Part shown: piece after piece, positions 45,644-54,584 of the stretch
Layout: each line of letters opens with the position of its first letter
Numbering within the stretch: the stretch's first letter is position 1
Assembly (NCBI GenBank): GCA_963668545.1
Contig: OY764868.1
Location: forward strand, 2,046,001 to 2,110,000
DNA length: 64,000 nucleotides
Direction of reading: 5' to 3'
Origin: G963662265 sp963668545
GTDB taxonomy: Bacteria; Spirochaetota; Spirochaetia; CADAEX01
Position numbers and translations under genes: made by a program
Notes under the pieces: model-generated
Told to the model about the DNA's origin: nothing
The model's input: the letters and a program-made list of their open reading frames with translations, nothing else
Database searches by the model: none

Positions 45644-46427
45644 TGTTACCCCCCTTTAAACTTCCGGCGCTTACCCTTTCGGCATCTTCACCGTAAATTT
45701 CCTTGAATTCCTGGTCAGTCATTTTTCTTATATCTTCACCGGTTCCTGTATATACGATTTCACCGTCCCTGAGGCCTATGACTTTTGTTGCATAACGCTG
45801 GACCAGATCAAGGTAATGGAGGCTGCAGAGGACTGTTATATTGTCATCCTGATTCATTTTTTCAAGATACCCAAGTATTGTATGGGCCAGCACAGGATCA
45901 AGACTTGCAACAGGCTCATCAGCCAGTACAATTTCAGGATCCTGCATCAGTGCTCTTGCAATACCCACCCTCTGCTGCTGTCCTCCTGAAAGTTCATCAG
46001 CACGTTTAAAAGCCTGTTCCCTAATACCAACCCTTTCAAGGGCACGATATGCATCTTTTCTGTCTTTTTCACTGAACCGGTAAAAAAGGCTGTTCCATGT
46101 ATTAAGATATCCAAGGCGGCCGGAAAGAACATTGTTGAGAACACTCAAGCGCTTAACCAGGTTGAAATGCTGGAATATCATTCCAATCCTGGATCTGACT
46201 GTTCTCAGTTCCCTGCTCCCTGCTTCAACAATATTCTTTCCGTTCCAGATTATTTCCCCTGCAGTAGGTTCAATCAGTCTGTTGATACATCTCAAGAGTG
46301 TTGATTTACCGGAACCGCTCAATCCTATTATAACAAGGAATTCACCGTCCTCCACTTTGAAACTCACATTCTTCAGGGCTTCTGTCCCGTCATCATATGT
46401 CTTTGAAAGATTCTTAATTTCAAGCAT
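45633..46427 (-). CDS. phnC: Phosphonate-type ABC transporter ATPase
   Basis: 264 residues. Walker A GLSGSGKST (35-43), Q-loop within SRIGMIFQHFNLVKRLSVLNNVLSGRLGYL, signature LSGGQQQRVGIARAL (about 143-157), Walker B EIVLADEPVASLDP and H-loop VLCSLHYLDLVQRYA. The long insert between Walker A and signature with SFFYRFSEKDR-like residues fits PhnC. It hydrolyses ATP to drive uptake via PhnE. It overlaps phnE by 11 bases and follows phnD after a hairpin. Confidence 0.92.
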   Translation of the reverse strand: MLEIKNLSKTYDDGTEALKNVSFKVEDGEFLVIIGLSGSGKSTLLRCINRLIEPTAGEIIWNGKNIVEAGSRELRTVRSRIGMIFQHFNLVKRLSVLNNVLSGRLGYLNTWNSLFYRFSEKDRKDAYRALERVGIREQAFKRADELSGGQQQRVGIARALMQDPEIVLADEPVASLDPVLAHTILGYLEKMNQDDNITVLCSLHYLDLVQRYATKVIGLRDGEIVYTGTGEDIRKMTDQEFKEIYGEDAERVSAGSLKGGNSDE

Positions 46428-46521
46428 CTGTTTTCTGTCCCATATTATTCACCTTTAAATCATTAAAACCGGTATTATCTGAAGTCACAATATGATTTTA
46501 TAAAGCAATCTGCAATACAAA

Positions 46522-46542
46522 AGGGCCCTTTCAAAGGGCCCT
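46522..46542 (-). terminator. Hairpin between phnD and phnC (attenuator-type)
   Basis: 10-bp stem agggcccttt (46522-46531) with aaagggccct (46533-46542), a one-base loop. It lies between the phnD stop and the phnC start. There is only a short T run downstream on the minus strand, so it may lower but not end read-through, giving more binding protein than transporter, a common ABC operon arrangement. Confidence 0.65.
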
Positions 46543-46561
46543 CCTGATAATTTCAGCTCAA

Positions 46562-47464
46562 TTATTTGTTAAGTTCCTCTATACTCAGACCTGAAGCCTG
46601 AAGAACCTGTCTGAAAGGATCGTAGAATGTATCATCGTGTTCTTCAAGAGCATTCCACTGATAAGCTGTTTTGAGGGCTTCCTTACCCTCTTCAGTAGCA
46701 GCAATTTCAAGGAGAGCTTTGGTGATTTTATCTTTCATCTCGTCGCTCATTGAAGGAATAAACTGCACTCCGTCGTTTGGAATATCTGTTGTAACACCAA
46801 GGACGACAACTTTTTCCATAACATCAGGAAAATTCTTTTCAACTCTGGTTCTTGCATCCACATATGTTGCACCTGCATCAACATCACCGTTATATACAGC
46901 AGCAACTACAGCATCATGACTTCCCGCATCAATTACTTCAGAAAGATCTGTGTCAGGGTTTACTCCTGCAGCCCTTATAGAAAGCATAGGGATAATCCAG
47001 CCACTTGTTGAAAGGGGATCAGGCCTTCCGAAAGATTTGCCTTTAAGATCGGACAAATTACTGATTCCGCTGTCTTTTCGGACAATAAACTGACCGTTAT
47101 ATGTCGGTGTACCATACCTTACAGAAACCAGTTTTGCTTCTGCAACACCTCTTTCCGCAGCAAGAACATATGCAAATGTTGCAAGTGATGCCATATGTGC
47201 AGCAGGAGGGTCAGCTGAAAGAGCTTCTATTACTCCGGCATACTCTGTTGCAACATTGGTCTTAAAAAAGTACCCGGTTTTGTCATGAAGAAGATCAGCT
47301 ACAGCCTGAGCGCCTGAAGCAACCCTTTCCATTTCTCCTGACGGAACAAATGACCAGATAATCGGATTTTCCTCAGTTCCAAGTTCAGCTTCTTTTTTAC
47401 AGCCTGTAAACATTACTGCAGAAATCAGCATAACAAGAACTAAAATCAAAGTTATTTTTTTCAT
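46562..47464 (-). CDS. phnD: Phosphonate/phosphate-type substrate-binding lipoprotein
   Basis: 300 residues, lipobox MFTGC with Cys at about 21. The mature protein begins WSFVPSGEMERVASGAQAVADLLHDKTGY and continues with HMASLATFAYVLAAERG, RYGTPTYNGQFIVRKDSGISNLSDLKGKSFGRPDPLSTSGWIIP and DAGSHDAVVAAVYNGDVDAGATYVDARTR, the standard phosphate/phosphite/phosphonate-binding (PBP2) pattern. First gene of phnD-phnC-phnE on the minus strand. No C-P lyase or phosphite genes are adjacent, so the ligand may be another phosphorus compound or an organic anion. Confidence 0.9.
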   Translation of the reverse strand: MKKITLILVLVMLISAVMFTGCKKEAELGTEENPIIWSFVPSGEMERVASGAQAVADLLHDKTGYFFKTNVATEYAGVIEALSADPPAAHMASLATFAYVLAAERGVAEAKLVSVRYGTPTYNGQFIVRKDSGISNLSDLKGKSFGRPDPLSTSGWIIPMLSIRAAGVNPDTDLSEVIDAGSHDAVVAAVYNGDVDAGATYVDARTRVEKNFPDVMEKVVVLGVTTDIPNDGVQFIPSMSDEMKDKITKALLEIAATEEGKEALKTAYQWNALEEHDDTFYDPFRQVLQASGLSIEELNK

Positions 47465-47601
47465 AATAATTCTCCTTTTTACAATTATAAAAAAATTATA
47501 TATTGTTCTCAGCCATATAACAACAATAACTTTACTTTAATTCGGCAAGGCATTTTTACTGAAAAAAATGGAGATTTATTAGAAAATATTCAGGAATCAT
47601 C

Positions 47602-48156
47602 TTAAGGTAAAAATTTCAGATCAGCACGGTACAGAGGATCATAAACAAGCACGCCTTTTTCCCTTCTGCTCTCAAAAAGGGTAACTGCCCTGATTTCAGC
47701 GGAAATACCGTGACAGTCAATATTTTCAGAAACAAAGTCAAAACCTTTTCTCAGCTTTACACGTCTTGCCAGTGTAATATGGGGAGTGAAAGGGATTTCC
47801 TCTTTCCGGAAGCCTGTTTTAAAAAGCTCTTCCTCTATATTTGAATTTATGGTCCATATCTGTTCAGCACCATGAACAATTCCCAGCCAAATAATAAGAC
47901 CGTCCCTCCGTCTGAAATAACCCGGCTTTCCGGCAGTCATGGAGAAACTTCCGATATTCCTGACTGAGCTGTCCATTGCAAGACAAATTCTTTTTATCAT
48001 CCCGGGATCAGTTTCCCCAAGGAATTTTAAAGTTACATGAAAATTATTTTTTCTGACAAAAGTGCCCTTGAAAGATGAACTTTTAAATTGCTCCTGCATT
48101 TTTGCGATTTTTTTTCTGTTCCGTTCATCTATTTCAAGAGCAGTAAACAGTCTCAC
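47602..48156 (-). CDS. thpR: RNA 2',3'-cyclic phosphodiesterase (2'-5' RNA ligase family)
   Basis: 184 residues with two HxTL motifs, HVTL (40-43) in FHVTLKFLGETD and HITL (126-129) in PHITLARRVKL, the two catalytic tetrapeptides of the LigT/2H phosphoesterase fold. Typical enzyme length is about 180. It hydrolyses 2',3'-cyclic phosphate ends of RNA; some relatives also ligate tRNA halves. The gene stands alone, ATG-start, with gaps of more than 130 bases on both sides. Confidence 0.92.
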   Translation of the reverse strand: MRLFTALEIDERNRKKIAKMQEQFKSSSFKGTFVRKNNFHVTLKFLGETDPGMIKRICLAMDSSVRNIGSFSMTAGKPGYFRRRDGLIIWLGIVHGAEQIWTINSNIEEELFKTGFRKEEIPFTPHITLARRVKLRKGFDFVSENIDCHGISAEIRAVTLFESRREKGVLVYDPLYRADLKFLP

Positions 48157-48330
48157 AGTAATCCATCCTATAAATCATTTCATACATATGTAATATATAT
48201 AAATGTACAGCATGACACCATATTTTCACAGAAGAATCTGTATGTTTAAAATGCACCGATAAAATAAGTGAACCAATTAAAATACTTTGTAGAAAATTAA
48301 ATAAGCTGAGAAGAAAAGTCAGCTAAATAT

Positions 48331-49491
48331 TTAAAAATGGAAATTAAGAGAAAGTGAAAAATCCAATACCTTATCATCAAGCCGTTCCCCTTTTAAAGGA
48401 AATGCCAGAAAAGCCATACCCTGTACAAAACCGGAAATATCACTGAATACACCGCCTCCGCATGAAAGTAATGTACCCGCATCAGTCCCGGAAAGGAGGT
48501 CATAGTAGCCGGCATCAAAAAAACCGAAAATACCAGGCCGTAGATAAATATTGCGAGGCATAAATGCCGGTTTAATTACCGGAAAATTCATTCTAAGTTC
48601 AAGATTATTGGAGAGAGTTAATTCTCCGTCAAATCTTCTTGATTCAAAACCCCTTATTGTCCCACCCAATCCACTTTTAGGACTGAGAGATCCCATTGTC
48701 GATCGGGCCAGTACAGGAATATATTTCCCATCGATAAAATCTGCAGAACCGCAATCTGCCAGATATATTCCGGAAACGGTATCCCCATTTTTATTATCAA
48801 ATTCAGCCAGAGGCTGATAAAATGTGAAAGAGGTGTAGTATTTTGTAAAATCAGACTTTCCCTCGATATCATTAAATAACCATTCAGGTGCTCTTTCAAG
48901 AGAAACCTCACTGTAGAAACCTTTTTTATTTCCTGTTTTTTCATCTTCAGTTGTACAGTCATATACAAGAGCAGCAATAAATGAATTCAGAAGTATTCCC
49001 TCTTTGTCTTCACGAATGGAATTAAAAATAATCTGGTCTTTACTGTTATCTTCAACATTCCATTCTCTGATACCTCTGTATTTCAATACTGCATAAACAA
49101 GATCCTTTCTGCATCCTATTCTGTTTACTAGTCCCTGAGTTAATCCAGCCCCCCAGTTTGTATGTATTCTAAGCTGCTTGAAATCACCATAGACATCATA
49201 TGTTCCATCATCTTTCTCAATAAATCTATCGTTTTCATCCCGGTAGTAACCAAGGCTTCTTATTCCAGCCCCTCCAGAAATCAATATATGAGAACTGAGA
49301 TCCTCGAATAATTCAAATCCGTAAACAGAAACATCAGCATTCATACCCCAGTAATTGATATCCGGTTCAATAATCAGTCCGTTCCCGTTTTTTTCAGAGG
49401 AACTGCCTGAATCAGAATTATCATCAAGAGAAAAGAGAGGATATAATGTTATTAACAATAATAATATCAGAAAGTATATTTTTTTATTCAC
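48331..49491 (-). CDS. Omp85-like outer-membrane barrel (BamA/TamA fold, no POTRA)
   Basis: 386 residues, signal peptide (MNKKIYFLILLLLITLYPLFS), C-terminus ending in HF. The interior has GLGGTIRGFESRRFDGELTLSNNLELRMNFPVI, resembling the RGF/RGY (L6-type) motif of Omp85 barrels followed by a NxExR strand. The length allows only a barrel, with no POTRA repeats ahead of it. This suggests a surface-antigen-type protein of the D15/Omp85 family or another 16-strand barrel. Function unknown. The family call rests on two motifs and overall strand spacing. Confidence 0.6.
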   Translation of the reverse strand: MNKKIYFLILLLLITLYPLFSLDDNSDSGSSSEKNGNGLIIEPDINYWGMNADVSVYGFELFEDLSSHILISGGAGIRSLGYYRDENDRFIEKDDGTYDVYGDFKQLRIHTNWGAGLTQGLVNRIGCRKDLVYAVLKYRGIREWNVEDNSKDQIIFNSIREDKEGILLNSFIAALVYDCTTEDEKTGNKKGFYSEVSLERAPEWLFNDIEGKSDFTKYYTSFTFYQPLAEFDNKNGDTVSGIYLADCGSADFIDGKYIPVLARSTMGSLSPKSGLGGTIRGFESRRFDGELTLSNNLELRMNFPVIKPAFMPRNIYLRPGIFGFFDAGYYDLLSGTDAGTLLSCGGGVFSDISGFVQGMAFLAFPLKGERLDDKVLDFSLSLNFHF

Positions 49492-49710
49492 AGCATCCTA
49501 CCAGTTTCATAATAGATTTAATTTAACACCAGCTTTATAATCAGATCATATCGCCGATAAGATTACAGCTTCATTTCTTGATCTTTACAGAAAAAACTGC
49601 AGATCGGAAAATTCACTTAATACATGTATCTCTTTATATATTAGCAGTTAGAAACATATAAAAACAACATATTTAATAATAAATATTTCATATCTACACT
49701 GCTGGAATAT

Positions 49711-49747
49711 AAAAAAAAAGGCTGCCTGGTCACATGACCAGGCAGCC
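49711..49747 (-). terminator. Strong intrinsic terminator after the OmpA-like lipoprotein gene
   Basis: A perfect 13-bp stem (49720-49732 with 49735-49747) with a two-base loop. The minus-strand T run is the complement of nine A residues at 49711-49719. It lies 25 bases past the OmpA stop. Confidence 0.95.
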
Positions 49748-49771
49748 CTCAAAATACTGCTGCGTAAGTGC

Positions 49772-52231
49772 TTACTTTACAATAATAAACTCTACCCTTC
49801 TGTTTTTCCAGCGGTTTTGAAGATCGCTGTGCGGGACTACTGGCTTGTAGCCTCCAAATCCAGATGTCTTCATCCTGTTCCGGCTTATTCCCCTGTCAGA
49901 TAGAGCCTGTTTTATCGCATCAGATCTCTGCTTCGAAAGAGGTATGAGTACTTCATTTTCTTCTTTAAGCCATTTATCTGTCTTGTCCCAGAAAACCCTG
50001 ACTGCATGGCCTTCAAGCATAATGTCGTAGTTATTAAACTTATTTAAGATCACAGCCAGCCTATCGAGTGTCGCGATATTTTTTGCTGCCATTACAGGGT
50101 CGACCGAGATAAAATCTGCTGTAAAAGGTTTAAAATAAATGCTTGATATACTTATTTTAAGCTTGTCGCCATTTTTTACCACCAGTATGTCTATTGGAAT
50201 TATAAATTCGGATTTTCCGTTGTTCCCGAGACTGTCTTCCGAGTATACAATCAGTTTATAATCAGATGCTGACTGAACAAGTTCTGCTGTATCTGATCTG
50301 CCGTTCCAGTTGAATATGCCGTTATTGTATAATGATGAGGGGATGTTTTTGAAAGTTGAACCTGCGGGGTCAAAAACTTTTGATGACCATTCTTTAACTC
50401 CGCTTTGATCATCAAGTGCCACTTTTACATCAAGAATATCATTTTCTCCATCATCATCAGGGGAAAACGGGATTGGGGAGATATCCACTGTGACAACAGG
50501 AGGACTAAGATCAATTTCTATTATATTTTCCGTCAGTGACGATGCAATATTTCCTTTCTCATAATTTACAGTAAGTTTCCCTTTGTATTTGCCTTCATTT
50601 ATTAACCCCGCCATATCACGGCCATCCCATGGAATAGACTGAGGTACAGTAATCATTTCTTTTGCAGGAATATAATAAACAAGATCTCCTGATTCATTAA
50701 GGACTGCAAACTCCCATCCGGTAATGCCCTCGTCAATTTCAGGTTTAAGGAAAAAATCAACCAGATCAACTATACCGTCATTATTGGGACTAAAGGCATT
50801 TATGCTTGATGTAATTCTGACAGGAGTCGGCCTTGCATCGAGTCTGATACCGGTGATAGTATAAGAGGCGCTGTTTCCTGCCATATCTGTTGAAGAAAGC
50901 GAATAACTGTAAACTCCGTCCTGCACAATACTTCCTTTTTCATCCCTGCCGTCCCATGATCCTGTAACCGCGCTTTTTCCCCATTCATATTTTTTAATCT
51001 GATTTCCCGATGAATTGCTTATTATGCCTCTCCATTTATTTTCATCACTGGTGAACTGGAAGACTTCAATCACATCCCTGTTACCGTCACCATCGGGAGA
51101 GAATACATTATAGCTTTTACTAAGAACTGCATAAGGCTTTGTAACATCGATAATAAATGGAGATGATATGACTACAGGTTTATCGCCATTATTATAGGAG
51201 ACACTTAGTTTACAGTGATACGAACCCTCCGGCAGAATCTCCCCTGTTGCACTTTTGCCGTCAAACTCAAAACTATCAGGCAGCTTCTCGCCAAATGCAT
51301 ACCTGCTCACAACATCACCTCTACCGTCAGTAATTTCAGCTGCAGATTCTGTGATGTTTGATTTTGAATCAGCAGTAATGTTTATAATAAGTTTATCTTT
51401 TATCCCGTCACCGTTCGGTGAAAAGTATTTTTCTATTGGTACAGCAGAGATCGGGAATTCCCTGTTGTCTATTTTAATCCCGTTAATTTCAAAAAAGCTG
51501 CTGTTTTCAGCAAGGTCTGTCGATGATAACTGATATATATAATCGCCGTCAGGAAGTACATTACCTGTATCATCCTCTCCATTCCACTCAAGATCATGCG
51601 CCATTCCTGTCCATCTGTAGTTTTTTACTACTTTTCCAGCTAAATCGATAAAACTGCCTTTCCACTCATTTTCAGGTGAAACATCCGTCTGGTTTATGTA
51701 AAGAATATCCTGATTATTGTCATTGTTGGGTGAAAAATAAGGATAGGGTAAGGAAAGCTCTGCTGCCGGCGGAGTATTGTCAACTATAACTTTAACAGGA
51801 TCACTTGTTCCCCTGTTGTTTTGGTAATCCCAGGCTTCAATTTTTATAAAGTAGATACCGTCGGATACCCAGTCCCCGGTACTATTTCTTCCTTCCCAAA
51901 CAAAAAGCTTTGGAACTTTAACTGTTTTTTTCTTTTTGAAAAAACTCAATATCCCTTTTTGCGGTGTTATCTCTGCTTCATCAGCATAAACAACTTTATC
52001 AATATCAGTTATTATCTGAATTGAATAACCTGATAGTTTAAGCCCTTCCAGTTCAGGGATTTCTACAGGAATGATTACACTATCTTTTTTCCCATCCTGA
52101 TTTATGGGGGAAATATAAATTGAATCGGTATTTTCAGTATCAATTGGTATATTCCCCTGAAAAGATTTGCAGGAAAATAATAAAAGTACCATTCCCGCAA
52201 CAATGAGTATTTTTTTTGTTAAATTTAACAT
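49772..52231 (-). CDS. OmpA-domain lipoprotein with FlgD-like repeats
   Basis: 819 residues. Lipobox LLFSC (Cys about 21). Five or six repeats of a FlgD-type Ig module follow, each starting with a Ca-binding-like SPN/D-x-D-G/N-x-x-D motif: SPNNDNNQDILYI, SPNGDGIKDKLII, SPDGDGNRDVIEV, SPNNDGIVDLVDF and SPDDDGENDILDV. Each ends in a WNG/WDG...DG.Y.Y.LSSTDLAGN-type strand. The C-terminal 110 residues are an OmpA peptidoglycan-binding domain (IMLEGHAVRVFWDK; LSKQRSDAIKQALSDRGISRNRMKTSGFGGYKPVVPHSD...NRRVEFII). It probably links a long external or periplasmic stalk to the cell wall. Promoter upstream carries one copy of the 16-bp dyad at 52297. Confidence 0.88.
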   Translation of the reverse strand: MLNLTKKILIVAGMVLLLFSCKSFQGNIPIDTENTDSIYISPINQDGKKDSVIIPVEIPELEGLKLSGYSIQIITDIDKVVYADEAEITPQKGILSFFKKKKTVKVPKLFVWEGRNSTGDWVSDGIYFIKIEAWDYQNNRGTSDPVKVIVDNTPPAAELSLPYPYFSPNNDNNQDILYINQTDVSPENEWKGSFIDLAGKVVKNYRWTGMAHDLEWNGEDDTGNVLPDGDYIYQLSSTDLAENSSFFEINGIKIDNREFPISAVPIEKYFSPNGDGIKDKLIINITADSKSNITESAAEITDGRGDVVSRYAFGEKLPDSFEFDGKSATGEILPEGSYHCKLSVSYNNGDKPVVISSPFIIDVTKPYAVLSKSYNVFSPDGDGNRDVIEVFQFTSDENKWRGIISNSSGNQIKKYEWGKSAVTGSWDGRDEKGSIVQDGVYSYSLSSTDMAGNSASYTITGIRLDARPTPVRITSSINAFSPNNDGIVDLVDFFLKPEIDEGITGWEFAVLNESGDLVYYIPAKEMITVPQSIPWDGRDMAGLINEGKYKGKLTVNYEKGNIASSLTENIIEIDLSPPVVTVDISPIPFSPDDDGENDILDVKVALDDQSGVKEWSSKVFDPAGSTFKNIPSSLYNNGIFNWNGRSDTAELVQSASDYKLIVYSEDSLGNNGKSEFIIPIDILVVKNGDKLKISISSIYFKPFTADFISVDPVMAAKNIATLDRLAVILNKFNNYDIMLEGHAVRVFWDKTDKWLKEENEVLIPLSKQRSDAIKQALSDRGISRNRMKTSGFGGYKPVVPHSDLQNRWKNRRVEFIIVK

Positions 52232-52530
52232 TTATGTCTCCTTCTCCTTATTATATTTACTTAGTTATATTTTACTTATAAACCACAAAAAGTGTCTGTA
52301 CGCTATCGAACAAAGGGAGGACGTTCTATCACAAGATGTCTTTTGCAACCATTATTATCGATATTTAGGAACTGAATGTTCTAATAGCTAATCTTCCTCT
52401 GCCGTTAATGGATCATCAATTTCAATTAAAAGACCGCAGAGTTTCAGAGTTTCAGAGTTTCAGCTTCTTCTATCCCCTCATGGCGTTTTTCCATTTTCAC
52501 GGAAAAAGAGATTACAAGTTCATTGATATA
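52232..52530. other. Intergenic region with one dyad site and a short tandem repeat
   Basis: About 300 bases with no convincing gene. It contains dyad copy 1 (52297-52312) and three tandem copies of the 8-mer GAGTTTCA (52439-52462). It lies between the OmpA lipoprotein and a small divergent gene and marks the start of the accessory island. Confidence 0.5.
52297..52312. promoter_or_regulatory. 16-bp dyad, copy 1 (upstream of OmpA-like gene)
   Basis: TGTACGCTATCGAACA, an imperfect palindrome TGT-n-CG-n-TA-n-CG-n-ACA. It is 66-81 bases upstream of the OmpA-like ATG. The left flank is GTC (as at copies 2 and 3), the right flank AAGGG (as at copy 2). Confidence 0.6.
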
Positions 52531-52710
52531 CTAAGATTCCTCCGATTGAGTGTCCCGGATCTTCCCATTCAGTCGTTTACAAACTTCCTGGTATTCGACC
52601 CGGGTGTCCGAAATTTTTGATAGCCAATTCTTCTCAAGTACGTCCATCACAGCATTCCACCCCGCCTCCGATAGCTTCTCGGTAAACAGAAATTGGTCTT
52701 TAATAAGCAT
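52531..52710 (-). CDS. Small protein, 59 residues, divergent from Crp/Fnr gene
   Basis: 59 residues from ATG at 52708-52710 to TAG at 52531-52533. A ggag Shine-Dalgarno is at a good distance. The protein opens MLIKDQFLFTEKLSEAGWNA, is highly charged and mostly helical (DVLEKNWLSKISDTRVEYQEVCKRLNGK), and has no signal or membrane segment. It shares the 160-base promoter region, with dyad copy 2, with the Crp/Fnr gene on the other strand. I do not recognise it; coding status is inferred from ribosome site and composition. Confidence 0.45.
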   Translation of the reverse strand: MLIKDQFLFTEKLSEAGWNAVMDVLEKNWLSKISDTRVEYQEVCKRLNGKIRDTQSEES

Positions 52711-52772
52711 ATTAGATATCTCCTTCCTTGACTGTTCATGCTACCATGATACCCCTCCATTCCACTGTTGTC

Positions 52773-52788
52773 TGTTCGATAGTGCACA
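52773..52788. promoter_or_regulatory. 16-bp dyad, copy 2 (upstream of Crp/Fnr gene)
   Basis: TGTTCGATAGTGCACA, the reverse complement of the copy-1 type with two differences; one half-site (CG) is degenerate. It is about 80-100 bases before the Crp/Fnr ATG. A TTGACA (52794-52799) and a TATAAT (52831-52836) lie between it and the ATG. Centred near -62 from a start at about 52842, it would fit a class I activator site of a Crp/Fnr protein; spacing to a -35 is not ideal. Confidence 0.55.
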
Positions 52789-52869
52789 AAGGGTTGACAT
52801 TTTTTTCTCGACTTCGTCACGATGCGATAATATAATTAATGTTATTAAACTAAGAATAAATTCCGGAGG

Positions 52870-53613
52870 ATGGTCATAGACAACAAACATATCCCGTTAA
52901 AATCGAAAGATCCGCGGCAGAATCATTTACTTTCTGTTTTACCGGAAGAGGAAAGATCCCGTATTTTTCCTCACTTGGAGCTGGTCTCCCTGGAGCTCGG
53001 AAAAGTACTCTACGAGTCCGGCTGCCAGCTTGATTACGTATATTTCCCGGCCACAGCCATTGTCTCGCTTCTCTCATTGATGGAAAACGGCTCTTCCGCC
53101 GAAATAGCAATAGTCGGTTACGAGGGAATTGTCGGCATAGCCCTTTTCATGGGGGGAGAAACAATGGCGAGTCGGGCTGTCGTTCAAAGCGCCGGAACCG
53201 CGTTCCGACTGAGGGCACGTCTCCTTAAACAGGAATTCAACCGCGCCGGGCCTTTTCAGCACCTACTGCTTCGATATACAATGGCTTTTATTGCTCAAAT
53301 GGCACAGACCGCTGTTTGCAATCGCCACCACACTATTGACCAGCAACTCTGCCGCTGGTTGTTGCTCAGCCTTGATCGTCTGCCTTCAAACAAGCTGACC
53401 ATGACCCAGGAACTTATAGCCAACATGCTGGGCGTGCGCCGCGAAGGGGTCACAGAGGCTGCAGGAAAATTACAGAAAGCCGGTTTGATAGACTATAGCA
53501 GGGGACACATCACTGTGCTGGATCGGCCAGGTCTCGAGGCTCGGGTTTGCGAATGCTACGCAGCAGTCAAGGATGAGTTTACCCGACTGCTTCCCAATAT
53601 AATTGCAAAATAG
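52870..53613 (+). CDS. Crp/Fnr family transcriptional regulator
   Basis: 247 residues. N-terminal cyclic-nucleotide-binding-like beta-roll (about 20-130: LPEEERSRIFPHLELVSLELGKVLYESGCQLDYVYFPATAIVSLL, EIAIVGYEGIVGIALFMG); the phosphate-binding cassette lacks the standard FGE..AxxxxR pattern, so cAMP binding is doubtful. A long dimerisation helix follows, and a Crp-type winged-helix HTH (about 178-218: MTQELIANMLGVRREGVTEAAGKLQKAGLIDYSRGHITVLD). No FNR-type Cys cluster. The ATG directly abuts a ggagg, giving an unusually short spacer. Base composition is more GC-rich than in the flanking chromosome. It may act on the 16-bp dyads. Confidence 0.88.
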   Translation: MVIDNKHIPLKSKDPRQNHLLSVLPEEERSRIFPHLELVSLELGKVLYESGCQLDYVYFPATAIVSLLSLMENGSSAEIAIVGYEGIVGIALFMGGETMASRAVVQSAGTAFRLRARLLKQEFNRAGPFQHLLLRYTMAFIAQMAQTAVCNRHHTIDQQLCRWLLLSLDRLPSNKLTMTQELIANMLGVRREGVTEAAGKLQKAGLIDYSRGHITVLDRPGLEARVCECYAAVKDEFTRLLPNIIAK

Positions 53614-53633
53614 ACTGTTTTAATATCTGATAG

Positions 53634-54521
53634 TTATTTAGAATCTCCCTGCAGCAGATCGAAAGCGGCGATAACGTCGAAAAGTTCTTCATCGATGCTG
53701 TCCTTACGCAATTGGTGAAAGCTCCCGTTGAGCCCCTTCAGCAGTTCGCCGATATTCTTATCGGCCCGCTGCATTGCTGCAAGGCGGCTTGCGTTATCGC
53801 TTGAAAGGGATTCTGCACAGGCCCGAAAAATGGATACAAACAGGTATTCGTTAATGAGAGCCCGCAAAGTCACGGTGTTGTCGCCGATAACTTGGGCATA
53901 CCTGCCAGACGGCCATGGAGTCTCGTACAGGCTACGGAGCCACTACCTGTCGAGCGGTAAAAGCCGTTGGGCTATCTGCGTATAAAGTTCAGCCGACTTC
54001 GGGCGGTTATAAAAGAGATACAGTTCTGAAGCCTCTTCCCGTTCTTGATGATTTTCTCTTTCCAGCAGAATTTGTCCGACGAGAGGCGCGATCCCCTTGA
54101 CAGATGCAGGAAGTTAGAAAAGAGCAAAAACAGTAAGCACTGAATCGAGGAGGCGGGTGTGAACCCGTTCACCCACGGCCCAGACCCGTGATTTTTCAGA
54201 TAATTCAGAGAGCTTCTTTAAAGCAAAATCGGGAACTATATCGTTGAATTGACCCACCAGCCCCTGATCGGAACCAAAAACAACCGCGTCTATCGAATCC
54301 GATCGTCCTTTATGCTCCGCAAAGGTATATGCCTGCGTTTCAACTCGAAGGGACGCACTGAGACCCAACTCAACCGATCGATAGTAATCAGATAACGCAC
54401 GTACCGAGTTCTCGTATTGCCCTATGCTTGAAGCAGCAACCGCCTTCATTGTACGGACCACCGACCGGAGATCTTTTGCCAATTCTATTTTTTTGCGTAG
54501 ACCCACAGTAGTGCCGCTCAT
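53634..54521 (-). pseudogene. atpG: N-ATPase gamma subunit, broken by two in-frame stops
   Basis: The frame is one gene from ATG at 54521 (with a ggag ribosome site) to TAA at 53634, about 296 codons, but TAA at 54114-54116 and TAG at 53943-53945 interrupt it without a frame change. The N-terminal part (MSGTTVGLRKKIELAKDLRSVVRTMKAVAASSIGQYE) and the C-terminal part (LINEYLFVSIFRACAESLSSDNASRLAAMQRADKNIGELLKGLNGSFHQLRKDSIDEELFDVIAAF) match the F1 gamma subunit of the alternative N-type ATPase. None of the other ATPase genes is present. A truncated or suppressed product cannot be ruled out, but the gene is most likely dead. Confidence 0.75.
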
Positions 54522-54584
54522 CTATTCTCCTTATCTGATCGAAAAATTTGACTATATCGAAAACTGAGGTTTTTCAACAATATT

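Noticed and set aside
52439..52462. Three tandem GAGTTTCA repeats as a CRISPR-like or satellite array
   Set aside because: Only three short, contiguous copies without spacers; probably slippage in a simple sequence.
53634..54521. Stop-codon reassignment or selenocysteine to explain in-frame stops
   Set aside because: TAA, TAG and TGA all occur in neighbouring broken frames and all other genes use these as stops, so decay is simpler.
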